Positions 30,559-40,267 of a stretch of 64,000 nucleotides of DNA are shown in pieces (the stretch's first letter is position 1; each line of letters starts with the position of its first letter). The stretch lies in the NCBI RefSeq assembly GCF_010993775.1, contig NZ_WOTO01000031.1, positions 1-64,000 of the forward strand, read 5' to 3'. Position numbers and translations under genes: made by a program. The notes under the pieces were generated by a model, which worked only from the letters and a program-made list of their open reading frames with translations, did no database searches and had not been told where the DNA came from. Origin of the DNA: Fodinicola feengrottensis. Its GTDB lineage: Bacteria; Actinomycetota; Actinomycetes; Mycobacteriales; HKI-0501.

Positions 30559-31137
30559 ATGGGCGTCATGACTGCGGAAGCTTTCACCGGCTTGACCTCG
30601 GGCCGCGCCTTCACGGTGCGCGACCTGGAGGCGATGCCGGATGACGGCCACCGGTACGAACTCATCGACGGGACGCTCATCGTGAGCCCCGCGCCGGGTT
30701 GGCGGCACCAAACGGTCGCCGGTGAGCTGTTTGTCGTCCTCCGGGCGGCGCGCCCGGACGGGTTCGTGGTGGTGGCCGCGCCCTTCGCGGTCCAGCCGTC
30801 GGATTCGACCGAGTTGCAGCCTGATGTGCTGGTCGGTCGTTTTGACGACTTCACCGAGAAGAATTTGCCAGTGGCGCCGCTGCTGGTGGTCGAGGTGCTG
30901 TCGCCCAGCACGGCACTGAACGATCTCAACTACAAGAAGGCCGCGTATGCGCGAATGGGCGTCGCCTCCTATTGGGTCATCGACCCGGTCTCGGTGACGC
31001 TGACCGTTTTCGAGCTGACCAGCGAAGGTGCGTACGAGTTGCTGGCCAAGGTCAGTGGGGATGAGATTTTCCAGGCGGACAAGCCATATCCGGTGACGGT
31101 GGTGCCACGCGCGTTGCTCGGCCAGTTGGCCGACTGA
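30559..31137 (+). CDS. Uma2-family endonuclease-like protein, paralogue 1
   Basis: 192 residues of the Uma2 (DUF820) family, a PD-(D/E)XK nuclease fold of unknown role. MPDDGHRYELIDGTLIVSPAP is the N-terminal signature; ELQPDVLVGRF supplies the Asp and VVEVLSPSTALNDLNYKK the E-x-K-like catalytic end. ATG 30559 has GAAGGAG upstream. It is 75-80 percent identical by eye to the gene at 32560-33144, including the upstream leader (GGCTGGTCGACTTCCTCT), so a segmental duplication is clear. An MFS gene lies between the two. Confidence 0.85.
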   Translation: MGVMTAEAFTGLTSGRAFTVRDLEAMPDDGHRYELIDGTLIVSPAPGWRHQTVAGELFVVLRAARPDGFVVVAAPFAVQPSDSTELQPDVLVGRFDDFTEKNLPVAPLLVVEVLSPSTALNDLNYKKAAYARMGVASYWVIDPVSVTLTVFELTSEGAYELLAKVSGDEIFQADKPYPVTVVPRALLGQLAD

Positions 31138-31161
31138 CCCGGGAACTCGCGCGGCCGTCAC

Positions 31162-32373
31162 CTATTGACGGACCGGTTCCTTGACAGTTGTGCCGCCTAC
31201 GGTCGACACGGCGATCGCCGCGAACAGCGCGATCGCGGCGAAGATGTAGAAACCCCACGGATAGGCGATGCCCGCGGTGAGCAGCGCGCCGCCGATCAGC
31301 GGACCACAGATCGCGCCGATCCGGCCGACGCCGGCGGTCCAGCCGAGACCGGTCGCGCGGGCGTGCGAGGGATAGGTACGGGTGACGTACGCGTAAACCA
31401 GGACCTGCGCGCTGAACACGAAGCCGCCGGCGAGGAAAACCGCGATGTAGAGGCCGACCGCCGGGATGTTGACGCTCAGCAGCGCGAGGAAAACCGCGCC
31501 GACGGCGAACCAACTGATGGTCGAGCGGCTGATGCCGATCCGGTCGGCGACATAGCCGGCAACCAGAAGCCCGATGACGCCACCGAAGTTGAGGGTCAGC
31601 AGCAGACCCAGCGCGGCGCCGAGTTCGTAGCCGGCCTGACGCATGATTTCCGGCAGCCAGGTATTCAGCCCGTACACCAAAATCAGGCCCAGGAAGGACG
31701 TGACCCAGAACGCGATCGTCCGCCAGACCAGCTTGCCGGAGAACAGTGTGGCGATCGCGGCTCGCAGGGTCGGCTTCGCCTCGGCCGTGACCGGCGAGTC
31801 AGGCAGGTAGCGGATCATCAGCGGCACCAGCACAAGGCAGGGCAGGGCGCCGAAAACGAAGAGCGCCTGCCAGCCGAGCGTCTTGATGAACAGGATGCCC
31901 AGCAGTGCCGTCGCCATCGCGCCGACGTGATAGCCGGTCATGATCACCGTCGTTGCGGTGCTTGCCTTGCCGGTACGCGCGTAATGCTCAGAAGTCAGCG
32001 TGATAGCGGTGGGCAGGCAGCCGCCAAGGCCGATCCCGGCGAGCAGCCGCAACAGTCCGAAGATCGGTGCCGACGGCGCGAAAGCGCACAGCAGCGTAAA
32101 AGTCGAGAAGGTGATCACCGAAATGATCACCGCGCGACGCCGCCCGATCAGATCGGTGACCGTACCGATCAGCATCGCGCCAAACGTCATCCCGACCAGC
32201 CCCACCGTCGAGATCAGTGTCGCGGTCGCTGGCGTGAGGCCCCAGATATGGCCGGCCAGCAGCACCGGCAGCACCGTGCCGAGCACCACCAGGTCGAACC
32301 CGTCGAGCAACACCGCCGTCCAACACAGCGGCAGCACCCATCCTCGTCTGGTGGTCGTTTCGGTAGCGCTCAT
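31162..32373 (-). CDS. MFS transporter, aromatic acid:H+ symporter (AAHS) type
   Basis: 403 residues, 12 hydrophobic helices. WTAVLLDGFDLVVLGTVLPVL matches the conserved DGxD start of AAHS carriers (BenK, PcaK, MhpT); GTVTDLIGRRRAVI is the MFS loop motif, and YLPDSPVTA ends the first half. Likely imports an aromatic carboxylate such as benzoate, 4-hydroxybenzoate or gentisate; no catabolic genes are adjacent. ATG 32373 has GGAGA upstream. It lies on the opposite strand between two Uma2 paralogues. Confidence 0.88.
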   Translation of the reverse strand: MSATETTTRRGWVLPLCWTAVLLDGFDLVVLGTVLPVLLAGHIWGLTPATATLISTVGLVGMTFGAMLIGTVTDLIGRRRAVIISVITFSTFTLLCAFAPSAPIFGLLRLLAGIGLGGCLPTAITLTSEHYARTGKASTATTVIMTGYHVGAMATALLGILFIKTLGWQALFVFGALPCLVLVPLMIRYLPDSPVTAEAKPTLRAAIATLFSGKLVWRTIAFWVTSFLGLILVYGLNTWLPEIMRQAGYELGAALGLLLTLNFGGVIGLLVAGYVADRIGISRSTISWFAVGAVFLALLSVNIPAVGLYIAVFLAGGFVFSAQVLVYAYVTRTYPSHARATGLGWTAGVGRIGAICGPLIGGALLTAGIAYPWGFYIFAAIALFAAIAVSTVGGTTVKEPVRQ

Positions 32374-32559
32374 CGAGTCTCCCAGCATGTCGATGTTCGC
32401 ATGGCGAACAGAAATTCGCTATGTGAACAGACTCTAGCGGCCCCGCCTGGGTCGCAGAAGAGGGGAACGGCTGTGAGTCCTGCTCGCTGGAAGGTGCGTG
32501 CGGCGCGTTTCTGTCGCACCGGGCTGGTCGACTTCCTCTTGACAGGGAAGGAGGGCACG

Positions 32560-33144
32560 ATGGTGGTCATGACACAAGAGGCTTTCACCGGCTCGACCTC
32601 GGGACGCCCTTTCGCGGTGCGTGACTTGGAGGCAATGCCGGCTGATGGTCATCGGTACGAGCTCATTGACGGGATGCTCATGGTGAGCCCCGCGCCAGGC
32701 AGGCGGCATCAGAAGATCATCGGCAAGCTGTACGGCCTCCTGGAAGCGGCCTGCCCGCCGGAGTGCGACGTGGTGGTCGGGCCTTTCGCGGTCCAGCCGT
32801 CGTATTCGACCGAGTTGCAGCCTGACGTGCTGGTCGGTCGTTTTGACGACTTCACCGAGAAGAACTTGCCAGTGGCACCGCTGCTGGCGGTCGAGGTGCT
32901 GTCGCCGAGCACAGCTCTGAACGACCTGAACACAAAGAAGGCGGCATATGCCCGGATGGGCGTGACCTCCTACTGGGTGGTCAATCCGACCCCCATCGAG
33001 CTGACAGTTTTCAAGCTGACCAGCGAAGGTGCGTACGAATTGGTGGCCAAGATCAGCGGGGATGAGACGTTTTCAACGGACCGGCCATATCCGGTGACGG
33101 TGGTGCCGCGTGCGCTGCTCGGGCGGCTCGCCGACCAGCCGTAG
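32560..33144 (+). CDS. Uma2-family endonuclease-like protein, paralogue 2
   Basis: 194 residues with the same signatures as its paralogue at 30559-31137: MPADGHRYELIDGMLMVSPAP, ELQPDVLVGRFDDF, VEVLSPSTALNDLNTKKAA. The shared leader CTGGTCGACTTCCTCTT lies upstream of both. ATG 32560 has GAAGGAGG upstream. Uma2 proteins are expanded in actinobacteria and cyanobacteria; their function is unproven. Confidence 0.85.
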   Translation: MVVMTQEAFTGSTSGRPFAVRDLEAMPADGHRYELIDGMLMVSPAPGRRHQKIIGKLYGLLEAACPPECDVVVGPFAVQPSYSTELQPDVLVGRFDDFTEKNLPVAPLLAVEVLSPSTALNDLNTKKAAYARMGVTSYWVVNPTPIELTVFKLTSEGAYELVAKISGDETFSTDRPYPVTVVPRALLGRLADQP

Positions 33145-33148
33145 GCGT

Positions 33149-33350
33149 GACTTCGTCGTTGGACTGGTGCAGAACGTCGCCTTTCCGCTGCCCATCCCGG
33201 TGATCTGCCAGCTGGTGGGCGAAGTCGCTGGCGATCACTGTTCGCACGGCTCCCGGGTGTGCGGCTGGCGGTAACCGAATCCGAGGATGCCCGGCGCCCG
33301 TCCATGCCGATGCGTGGACCTGTCGCCGTCCCTGGTCACGTGGGACTAGC
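33149..33350 (+). pseudogene. cytochrome P450 relic with large internal deletion
   Basis: Bases 33149-33235 read DFVVGLVQNVAFPLPIPVIC followed by QLVGEVAGD, matching the region around helix F of actinobacterial P450s. From about 33238, in a second frame, LFARLPGVRLAV is followed 10 residues later by RRPSMPMRGPVAV, matching the extreme C-terminus of the same family. Everything between, including the I helix, ExxR motif and heme Cys loop, is missing, so unlike the other broken frames this is a true remnant. It overlaps the end of the convergent desulfhydrase gene slightly. Confidence 0.65.
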
Positions 33351-34390
33351 GGTTGGCGGGAGCGGCTGCAGCCCGTCGCGCCAAAGCTGGTCGGCGTAAC
33401 CGTGGATGGCGGGCGAGCCGCCCAGGTGCAGGACAAGGACGCGCCGGCCGAGCGTCGGGCCGGCGGCCAGGTCGATCAGGCCGCGGATCGTCGACCCTCG
33501 TAGACCGGGTCGGCGACCAGGCCTTCGGTGGTGGCGAAGAGTCGGACGGCGGCGAGGACGGCGTCGCTGGCCACGCCGTATGGCGATTCGTCCGCGACCA
33601 CGATCTCGACCCGCTCCGGACCAATCCTGTTTGGCAGGCCGAGTTCGGCGAGGGTCGCGTTGGCCAGCCGTAGGACGCGTTCGCGCTTGCGCGTCTGGTG
33701 GCCGTCATCGGAGACGCCGATGACCCGCGTGTCGGCGTCCAGCGCGGCAAACCCGGCGAGCAGGCCTGCCTGCGTGCCACTGCTTCCCGTGCAGTGCAGC
33801 ACGGTGTCGAACTCCACTCCCCACTCGGCGCTTTGAATGGCGATCTCGGAGGCGCAGAGCACATAGCCGAGGCCGCCGAGCGGGTGATCCGAGCCGCCCC
33901 GGGGAATGACGTACGGCCGGCGGCCCTGCGCGCGCAGATGATCGGCGAGCGCCTCGAGCTGCCCGTGCTCACCGAGGCCCCGGACGGTTTCGTCGAGTAG
34001 TAGAGCTCAGCGCCGAGCAGTTCGCTGAGCAGCGGGTTCCCGGCCGCCCGATAGGCCTTGCCCGGCTCCGCTGTCCAGCCGTTGTGCAGCAGCGCGCAGT
34101 GCAGCCCGGTCCGGGCGGCGGCCGCGGCGGTCTGCCGGGTGTGGTTGGACTGGATGGATGGCGCCGACCGTCACCAGCGTGTCGGCGCCCTGCGCGATCG
34201 CGTCGCCGACCAGGAACTCCAGCTTGCGGGTCTTGTTGCCGCCGCCGGCGAGGCCGGTCAGGTCGTCCCGTTTGATCCAGAGCTCCGGGCCGCCGAGCCG
34301 TCCGGACAATCGCTTGAGCGGGTGCATCGGGGTCGGAAGGATGGCCAGTCTGGCCCGGTTTTTGCCGGACACCAAGAAATCGAGCAGCAT
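33336..34390 (-). CDS. D-cysteine desulfhydrase / ACC deaminase-type PLP enzyme, several frameshifts
   Basis: About 330 residues. LPTPMHPLKRLSGRLGGPEL leads to the PLP Lys in GGGNKTRKLEFLVGDA, then GADTLVTVGAIQSNHTRQ across the first break, GLHCALLHNGW, VIPRGGSDHPLGGLGYV, LHCTGSSGTQAGLLAGF and the end HGYADQLWRDGLQPLP. These are landmarks of the fold-II PLP enzymes that split D-cysteine or 1-aminocyclopropane-1-carboxylate; sequence alone does not choose between them. Breaks: duplicated TGGA at 34151-34160, near 34005, and near 33500. TGA at 33336. Divergent from a LysR gene that probably controls it. Confidence 0.8.
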
Positions 34391-34464
34391 CCGACCAGCA
34401 TCACCGCGGCCTCTTCGGTACGTCCAGTGAAACTCGGCGTGCCCCGGCGTAAGATCTGCTAACG

Positions 34465-35371
34465 ATGTTGGATCTGCGACGGGTGCGCGTGCTGTGCGAG
34501 CTCAGCCGTTGCGGCACCATCGCGGCCACCGCCCGGGTTCTGGGCTTTCACGCCGTCGGCGGTGTCGCAGCAGCTGTCAGCCCTGGAACGGGAGACCGGC
34601 GTCCAGCTGCTGGAACGCGACGGCCGCCGGGTGTTGCTGCTGACGCCGGCGGCACGGGCATTGGTGGAGCGCGGCCAACGAATCGTCGACGACCTCGACG
34701 CGGCCGCCGCGGAGCTGCACGCGGCGCGTACGACGGTCGAGGGCGAGGTCCGGGTCGGCGCCTTCCCGTCCGCCGCTACCGCGCTGGTCGTGCCGGCCGG
34801 TCAGGTGATCGCGAAGCGGTTCCCGGCGGTCAGCCTCGGCATCCTGGAGACGGACCCGGCGGACGGCCTGCGGCTGCTGCGTTCCGGAGCGCTCGACATT
34901 CTGGTCACGTACGAGTACGACCTGCTGACGCCGCTGTCCGACGGCGGCACGATCTCGGTCCACCTCCTCGACGACCCGGTCGTGGTCGCGTTGCCGGCCG
35001 GCCATCGACTGGCCGCCGCGGAGTCGATCGCCATCGCGGACCTGTCCGGCGAGAGGTGGATCGCGGGTCTGGTGGGCACCGCTTTCGGCCTGCTCGTCCA
35101 GCGCGCCTGCCGGGCCGCCGGCTTCGAGCCGCTGATCGCCCACCGGGCTCGCGAATTCAGGGTCCAGGAAGCACTCGCCAGCGCCGGCCTCGGCATCGCC
35201 CTGCTGCCGAACCTCGGTCGTACGACCGATCCGCCCGGGGGTGTCCGGTTCGTCGCGCTGCGCCCGCCGATCTTCCGAAAGGTGCACGTCACCTTCCGGC
35301 GCGGCTCCGACCAGCGCCCAGCGGTGGCTGTCACCCTCCGCGAGCTGACTCGCGCGAGCGCAGGACACTAA
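34465..35371 (+). CDS. LysR-family transcriptional regulator, one frameshift
   Basis: About 302 residues. The N-terminal winged helix begins MLDLRRVRVLCELSRCGTIA; after an extra C near 34549 the frame resumes as TPSAVSQQLSALERETGVQL, the recognition helix. The effector domain includes GEVRVGAFPSAATALVVPA and the end ASAGLGIALLPNL. ATG 34465 lies 74 bases from the divergent desulfhydrase start, the classic LysR layout, so that gene is the likely target. Confidence 0.87.
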
Positions 35372-35459
35372 GTCGATCCCCTGGAGAAAACCCAGATCCC
35401 TTACGCCCAGCTGGCGAACTCGACGTTTGCGCTGGCGAAGGCCGCGGTCCCGTAGGCAT

Positions 35460-37235
35460 TCAGCCGTGTTCGCGCCAGCCGTTGGTCATTCGGGAGGCGG
35501 CGGTCGCGGCCGAAGGCCTTTCCGGTGATTTTTGGCCCAGGGGGGCGGACTGCCGGCGCTTGTATTCGGCGAGGTCGACCGAGCGTACGACCCGGTCGAC
35601 GATCGCCGGGTCGTGGCCGGCCGCCAGCAGGTCGGCGCGGCCCAGGTCGCCGTCGACGTAGCCGGACAGGATCGCGTCCAGTTGTTCGTACGGGGGCAGC
35701 GAATCGGTGTCCAGCTGGCCGGGCCGCAGCTCGGCGGACGGCGGTTTGCTGATCGCGTTTTCCGGGATCGGCGGGGTTTGGCCACGGCGGACGGCTTCTT
35801 CGTTGCGCCAGCGGGAAAGTCGCCACACCGTTGTCTTCAGTACGTCCTTGATCGGGTTGAAGCCGCCGCATGAATCGCCGTAGAGGGTGGAATAACCCAT
35901 CGCCAGCTCACTCTTGTTGCCAGTGGTCAGCACGAGATGGCCTTCGGAATTGGACAGTCCCATCAGGACGATCGCGCCGCGCAACCTGGCCTGCAGGTTC
36001 TCCTCGGCGAGGCCGGTGAAACCGAGTTCGCCGTTGATGGCCTCGACGAAGCCGGCGATCGGCACGATCCGAAAGTCCAGCCCGATCCGCTTGGCCAGGT
36101 CGGCCGCGTCGCTTTGCGAATGGTCCGAGGAGTATTTGGTCGGCATCGAGACGCCGACCACGTTCGCGGGCCCGATCGCGTCGGCCGCGATCGCCGCCAC
36201 GATGCTGGAGTCGATGCCGCCGGACAGCCCCAACACCACCGAGCGGAAGCCGTTTTTCTTGATGTAGTCCTGAAGTCCGAGCACCAGCGCCGACCACACC
36301 TCGCCGTCGGCGGACAGTCGCTCAGCCACCCGTACGAGCGCGGGCGACGTGATCGGCGGCACGGCCGGCAGCTCCAGCCGGAGCCGCTCGACGGCCATTG
36401 CGGCCAGCTCACCATCCACAGTGGACCTCGCCGGCTCGAGATCGAGATCGACCACGAGCAGCTCTTCGGCGAACTGCGCGGCCCGCGCCAGCAGCTCGCC
36501 ATGGGCGTCCACGACCAGCGAGTCACCGTCGAAGACCAGCTCGTCCTGCCCACCGAGGATGTTCACGTACGCCAGCGGGGCACCGGCCTCGCGGGCCCGT
36601 CGCTGGCAGAGCTCCAGCCGGCCGTCGCTCTTGGTCTGCTCGTACGGCGACGCGTTGATGCTCAGCACCAGGTTGACGCCGGCCTCGCCGGCGGCGGTGA
36701 CCGGGCCACCGGTGGCCCACATGTCCTCGCAGATGACGATCGCGAGGTCGACATCGCCGTCCGGCAGCCCCAACCGGATGATCGGCAGCCGGTCACCGCG
36801 GTTGAAATACCGGTCTTCGTCGAAGACGCCGTAGTTTGGCAAGTAGTGCTTGAAATACTTGGTGACGACCTGGCCGTCGTAAAGCAGTGCGGCGGCGTTG
36901 CGGGGGCCGCCGCCGGTGCCGTCGTCCGGGCCGCGGGTCAGCGGCCCGTCCAGGTCGTAGTAGCCGGTGACGACCGCGATCTCGCCGAGCCCTTCGGCCC
37001 GCAGTCGGGTGGCAAGCCGGGCCAGCTCGGCGCGGCTCGCGTCCGCGAAGGAATCCCGGTAGAGCAGGTCCTCGGCGGGATAGCCGGTCAGGAACATCTC
37101 GCCGACCGCGACGATCCCGGCGCCGGCCGCGTGCGCGCGCCGGGCCGCGTCGAGGACGAGGTTCGCGTTGCCGGCGATGTCGCCGACCACCGGGTCGAGC
37201 TGGGCCAGGGCCACACGCAGCTTGGGCATAGCCAT
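35460..37235 (-). CDS. nadE: glutamine-dependent NAD+ synthetase, two compensating frameshifts near the end
   Basis: About 590 residues. The N-terminal nitrilase-like amidase domain carries the catalytic Glu in VAVGEMFLTGYPAEDLL, Lys in YFKHYLPNYGVFDE and Cys in IVICEDMW; it releases ammonia from glutamine. The C-terminal synthetase domain has the PP-loop VVLGLSGGIDSSIVA, then KSELAMGYSTLYGD and GGFNPIKDVLKT. It amidates nicotinic acid adenine dinucleotide to NAD+. Near the C-terminus the conserved PKITGKAFGRDRRLP is in another frame between the G6 run 35540-35545 and about 35490, so two indels cancel. ATG 37235 is the start. Confidence 0.95.
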   Translation of the reverse strand: MAMPKLRVALAQLDPVVGDIAGNANLVLDAARRAHAAGAGIVAVGEMFLTGYPAEDLLYRDSFADASRAELARLATRLRAEGLGEIAVVTGYYDLDGPLTRGPDDGTGGGPRNAAALLYDGQVVTKYFKHYLPNYGVFDEDRYFNRGDRLPIIRLGLPDGDVDLAIVICEDMWATGGPVTAAGEAGVNLVLSINASPYEQTKSDGRLELCQRRAREAGAPLAYVNILGGQDELVFDGDSLVVDAHGELLARAAQFAEELLVVDLDLEPARSTVDGELAAMAVERLRLELPAVPPITSPALVRVAERLSADGEVWSALVLGLQDYIKKNGFRSVVLGLSGGIDSSIVAAIAADAIGPANVVGVSMPTKYSSDHSQSDAADLAKRIGLDFRIVPIAGFVEAINGELGFTGLAEENLQARLRGAIVLMGLSNSEGHLVLTTGNKSELAMGYSTLYGDSCGGFNPIKDVLKTTVWRLSRWRNEEAVRRGQTPPIPENAISKPPSAELRPGQLDTDSLPPYEQLDAILSGYVDGDLGRADLLAAGHDPAIVDRVVRSVDLAEYKRRQSAPLGQKSPERPSAATAASRMTNGWREHG

Positions 37236-37413
37236 ATTCTCCAGGTTGCCGGCCGAACCGCACCGCGGGTGTGGCCGACGTGACGCTCGTCCGTACGGCC
37301 GCCCGTTCAGGCAGCGGTTGGTCATGACGGGGTAAAAGGTCCGCCTTTGGTGGCATGGGCATGTCACTATTTCGACACCGGCCACCCGCGGCATTTCTAA
37401 GAAGGCGAAGAAC

Positions 37414-37968
37414 ATGAGTCAACCTGGCTACCCACCAGCCGACCAGCCGTACGGGCAACAGCAACCGCAGGACGCACCCCCGGTGCCACCGGCGTACGGA
37501 CAGCAGCCCAGTTATGACCCCCAGCAGGCGTACGGTCAGCAGCCGCAGCAGGGCTACGGCCAGCCCCAACCCGGATATGGCCAGCCCCAGCAGGGCTACG
37601 GCCAGCCCCAGCAGGGCTACCAGCAGCCCCCACAACAGGGCTACCAGCAGCCCGCGCCGCAGGGCTACGGCCAGCAGCCGTTCCAGGGCCAGCCGCAGTA
37701 CGGCGCCCAGCCGTTCGGCGGCCCGTCTCCGTACCAGCCGCAGCGCCAGGCCGGCTTCATGGGCTGGGTCTCGTCGCTGCCGCCGTGGCTGTTCTACGTG
37801 GCGCCGATCGTCCTGATCATCTTCGGTGTCATCCTCACCGTCGTCGTACGAGTGGTCAGCCAGGACAACCCGATCGCCCTGATCTTCCTGTTCCCGGTGC
37901 TGATCGCCCTCTGGGTGTTTCGGATCGGCATGCGGATCATTCGTGGGGGCAACCGCTTTCGCCGGTGA
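37414..37968 (+). CDS. proline/glutamine-rich repeat protein with two membrane helices
   Basis: 184 residues. Residues 1-105 are Gln, Pro, Gly and Tyr with tandem YGQPQ-like repeats; residues 118-160 form two helices (LFYVAPIVLIIFGVILTVVV and IALIFLFPVLIALWVF), ended by a basic tail RGGNRFRR. The repeat domain is probably disordered. It is the first of four similar proteins in this region (39573, 40268, 40731), which all start MSQ. Function unknown; such proteins are often envelope-associated. Confidence 0.75.
   Translation: MSQPGYPPADQPYGQQQPQDAPPVPPAYGQQPSYDPQQAYGQQPQQGYGQPQPGYGQPQQGYGQPQQGYQQPPQQGYQQPAPQGYGQQPFQGQPQYGAQPFGGPSPYQPQRQAGFMGWVSSLPPWLFYVAPIVLIIFGVILTVVVRVVSQDNPIALIFLFPVLIALWVFRIGMRIIRGGNRFRR
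37535..37680 (+). repeat. in-frame tandem repeats encoding YGQPQ-type units
   Basis: Imperfect repeats of the core GGCTACGGCCAGCCCCAGCA, six or so copies, encode G-Y-G/Q-Q-P-Q/P units in the N-terminal domain of the membrane protein at 37414. The copy number could vary by slippage. Confidence 0.8.
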
Positions 37969-38097
37969 GACACGCCGTGTCGGCCGCCCCTGTAACGAGC
38001 CCGAAACACGTCGGCGGCACACTCTGCCCTGTTGGATAGTTGTCTGAACGGGACAGAGTGAGCCGCGGGCCGGTTGACGGCGTCGACAGGGGGATAG

Positions 38098-39456
38098 ATG
38101 GTGGACCGCCAGCAGGAGTTCGTGTTGCGAACCCTGGAAGAGCGCGACATCCGGTTCGTCCGGCTCTGGTTCACCGACATCCTCGGCACCCTCAAGTCGG
38201 TGTCGGTGGCGCCGGCCGAGCTGGAGTCCGCGTTCGAGGAGGGCATCGGCTTCGACGGGTCCGCGATCGAGGGCTTCGCCCGGGTGTACGAGTCCGACAT
38301 GGTCGCCATGCCAGACCCGTCCAGCTTCCAGGTCTTCGTTCCGTTCGAGGGCGGGCTGCACGGCGAGAGCGCGCGGATGTTCTGCGACATCAAGATGCCG
38401 GACGGGTCGCCTTCCTGGGCTGACCCGCGGCACGTGCTCCGGCGCGCGCTGGACCGGGCCTCGGAAAAGGGTTTCAGCTTCTACACCCACCCGAGATCGA
38501 GTTCTATCTGATGGACGAGGTGCCGGCGGACGGCTCGCCGCCCATCCCGGTGGACAGCGGCGGCTATTTCGACCACACCACCCACTCGGCCGCCCGCGAC
38601 TTTCGCCGGCAGGCCGTGTTGGCGCTGGAACGGATCGGCATCTCGGTGGAGTTCAGCCACCACGAGGTCGCGCCCGGCCAGCAGGAGATCGATCTGCGAT
38701 ATGCGGACGCGCTCGCGACCGCCGACAACGTGATGACCTTCCGGCATGTGGTGAAGGAGGTCGCGCTGTCGCAGGGCGTCTACGCGACCTTCATGCCCAA
38801 GCCGTTCTCGGACCAGCCCGGCTCCGGCATGCACACCCATCTTTCGCTGTTCACCGGCGAAAAACAACGCGTTCCACGACCCGACCGACGGGATGAAGCT
38901 GTCGACGGTCGGCCGCCAGTTCATCGCCGGCCTGCTGGTGCACGCGCGGGAGTTCACCGCGGTCACTAACCAGTGGGTCAACTCGTACAAGCGCCTCTTC
39001 GGCGCTCCGCTGGACGGTCGCATCACTGAGTCGCCGGCGTACGTCTGCTGGGGCCACCTGAACAGGTCCGCGCTGGTCAGGGTGCCCGCGTACGGGAAAG
39101 CGAACTCGGCCCGCGTCGAGGTCCGCTCGATTGACTCCGCCTGCAACCCGTATCTGACCTTCGCGGTGCTGCTGGCCGCGGGCCTCCGCGGCATCGAAAA
39201 GGGTTATGAGCTGCCAGCTGGCGCCGAGGACGACGTGTCGGCGCTGACCGAGGCCGAGCGGCGGGCGATGGGTTTCACCGACCTCCCGCACAATCTGTCC
39301 GACGCGCTGCGGGTGATGGAGACCAGCGAGCTGATCGCCGAGACGCTCGGCGAGCACGTTTTCGACTTCTTCCTGAAGAACAAGCGCGCCGAGTGGGAAG
39401 ACTTCCGCAGCCAGGTCACCCCGTACGAGCGAATGCGCTACCTGCCCTCGCTCTAG
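38098..39456 (+). CDS. glnA: glutamine synthetase type I (GlnA2-like), two frameshifts
   Basis: About 450 residues. Cytosolic dodecameric enzyme making glutamine from glutamate, ammonia and ATP. QEFVLRTLEERDIRFVRLWF, EEGIGFDGSAIEGFARV, HHEVAPGQQEIDLRYADAL (metal ligands), GSGMHTHLSLF, NRSALVRVPAYG and RVEVRSIDSACNPYL mark the active site. It follows the actinobacterial GSI-alpha (GlnA2) pattern in length and start. A missing G near 38490 (YTHP to EIEFYLMDEV) and an extra A near 38863 (FTGEK to NAFHDPTDG) break the frame. No Tyr adenylylation motif is obvious near the C-terminus. The adenylyltransferase gene glnE lies 2.6 kb downstream on the same strand. Confidence 0.95.
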
Positions 39457-39572
39457 ACGTTCGCGGCCGGTGGGTTCAACGAACCCCATTGCGGTCTACG
39501 CGTTCGACCCCCTAGCGTGGCAGCAACATCACGGGCAGTTGCCGGCGATGCGCGTCAACCACGGGGATTTCC

Positions 39573-40147
39573 ATGTCACAGCAGCACTGGCCAGATCAGG
39601 CTGGGCCACCACCGGTCCCGCTGCCACCGCCGCCGGCCCAGTCGTACCGTCCGCCGCCGGCATACCCACCGCCGGCAGGCCCTGCGCCGCGGCAGTACGG
39701 CCCGCCAGCTCAGCAGTACGGCTCCGCGCCACCGCCGGACGGTCAGCAGCGGCTCCGGGCTACCCACAGCCGTACGCCCAACCGCAGCCGCCGCCCGGAT
39801 ACCCGCAGCCAGGTTATGGCCCTCCGCCGTACGGGCAGCAGGGTTACGGCCAGCCGCCGGCTGGTTATTCGCGGCAGGGCTATGGTCCGCGGCCGTACGG
39901 GCAGCGGCCGCTGTCACCGTGGTTGCAGTTCATGCAGGTGGGCGTGCGGCCGGGCAGCCCGGCCAAGGCCCGTTTGCGAGTGGTGTTCTATCTGGTGTCG
40001 GTGCCCATCACGCTCGTCCTGTTCGGCGGGTATGTGTGGCTGACATGGGACATTCGAGGCGGGTCTGCGGTGCGGCTTCCGATACTTATGGTGCTGGGGC
40101 TCGCCATCGGGTTCGGGGGAGCGGCCATCCGGCGGTTCACCCGCTGA
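39573..40147 (+). CDS. proline-rich membrane protein, paralogue 2, one frameshift
   Basis: About 190 residues. MSQQHWPDQAGPPPVP opens a Pro/Tyr/Gln-rich domain; after a shift near 39755 it goes on as APGYPQPYAQPQPPPGYP and QGYGQPPAGY to two membrane helices (LRVVFYLVSVPITLVLFGGY and LPILMVLGLAIGFGGAA) and the tail RRFTR. Same design as the proteins at 37414, 40268 and 40731. Function unknown. Confidence 0.7.
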
Positions 40148-40267
40148 CCGACTCCCGTACGGGCAGCTTCGCGGGCCTCCCGGTCAGGGATTTGCGCTGG
40201 TCATGGGTGTGGGCGGGAAGGTCAACTACGGTGGCCAGACCGCCCCTCCAACTCCCGTGGATGTCAG

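Noticed and set aside
31165..32559. N-terminal 465 residues of a 659-residue plus-strand frame ahead of the second Uma2 gene
   Set aside because: It is antisense to the MFS gene and only by chance in frame with Uma2, which has its own start and ribosome site at 32560.
35937..37283. A 448-residue plus-strand frame opposite nadE
   Set aside because: Antisense shadow; nadE has all catalytic motifs.
37535..37680. Tandem repeats as a CRISPR array
   Set aside because: The repeats are in frame, without unique spacers of constant length, and encode a low-complexity protein domain. No cas genes are present.
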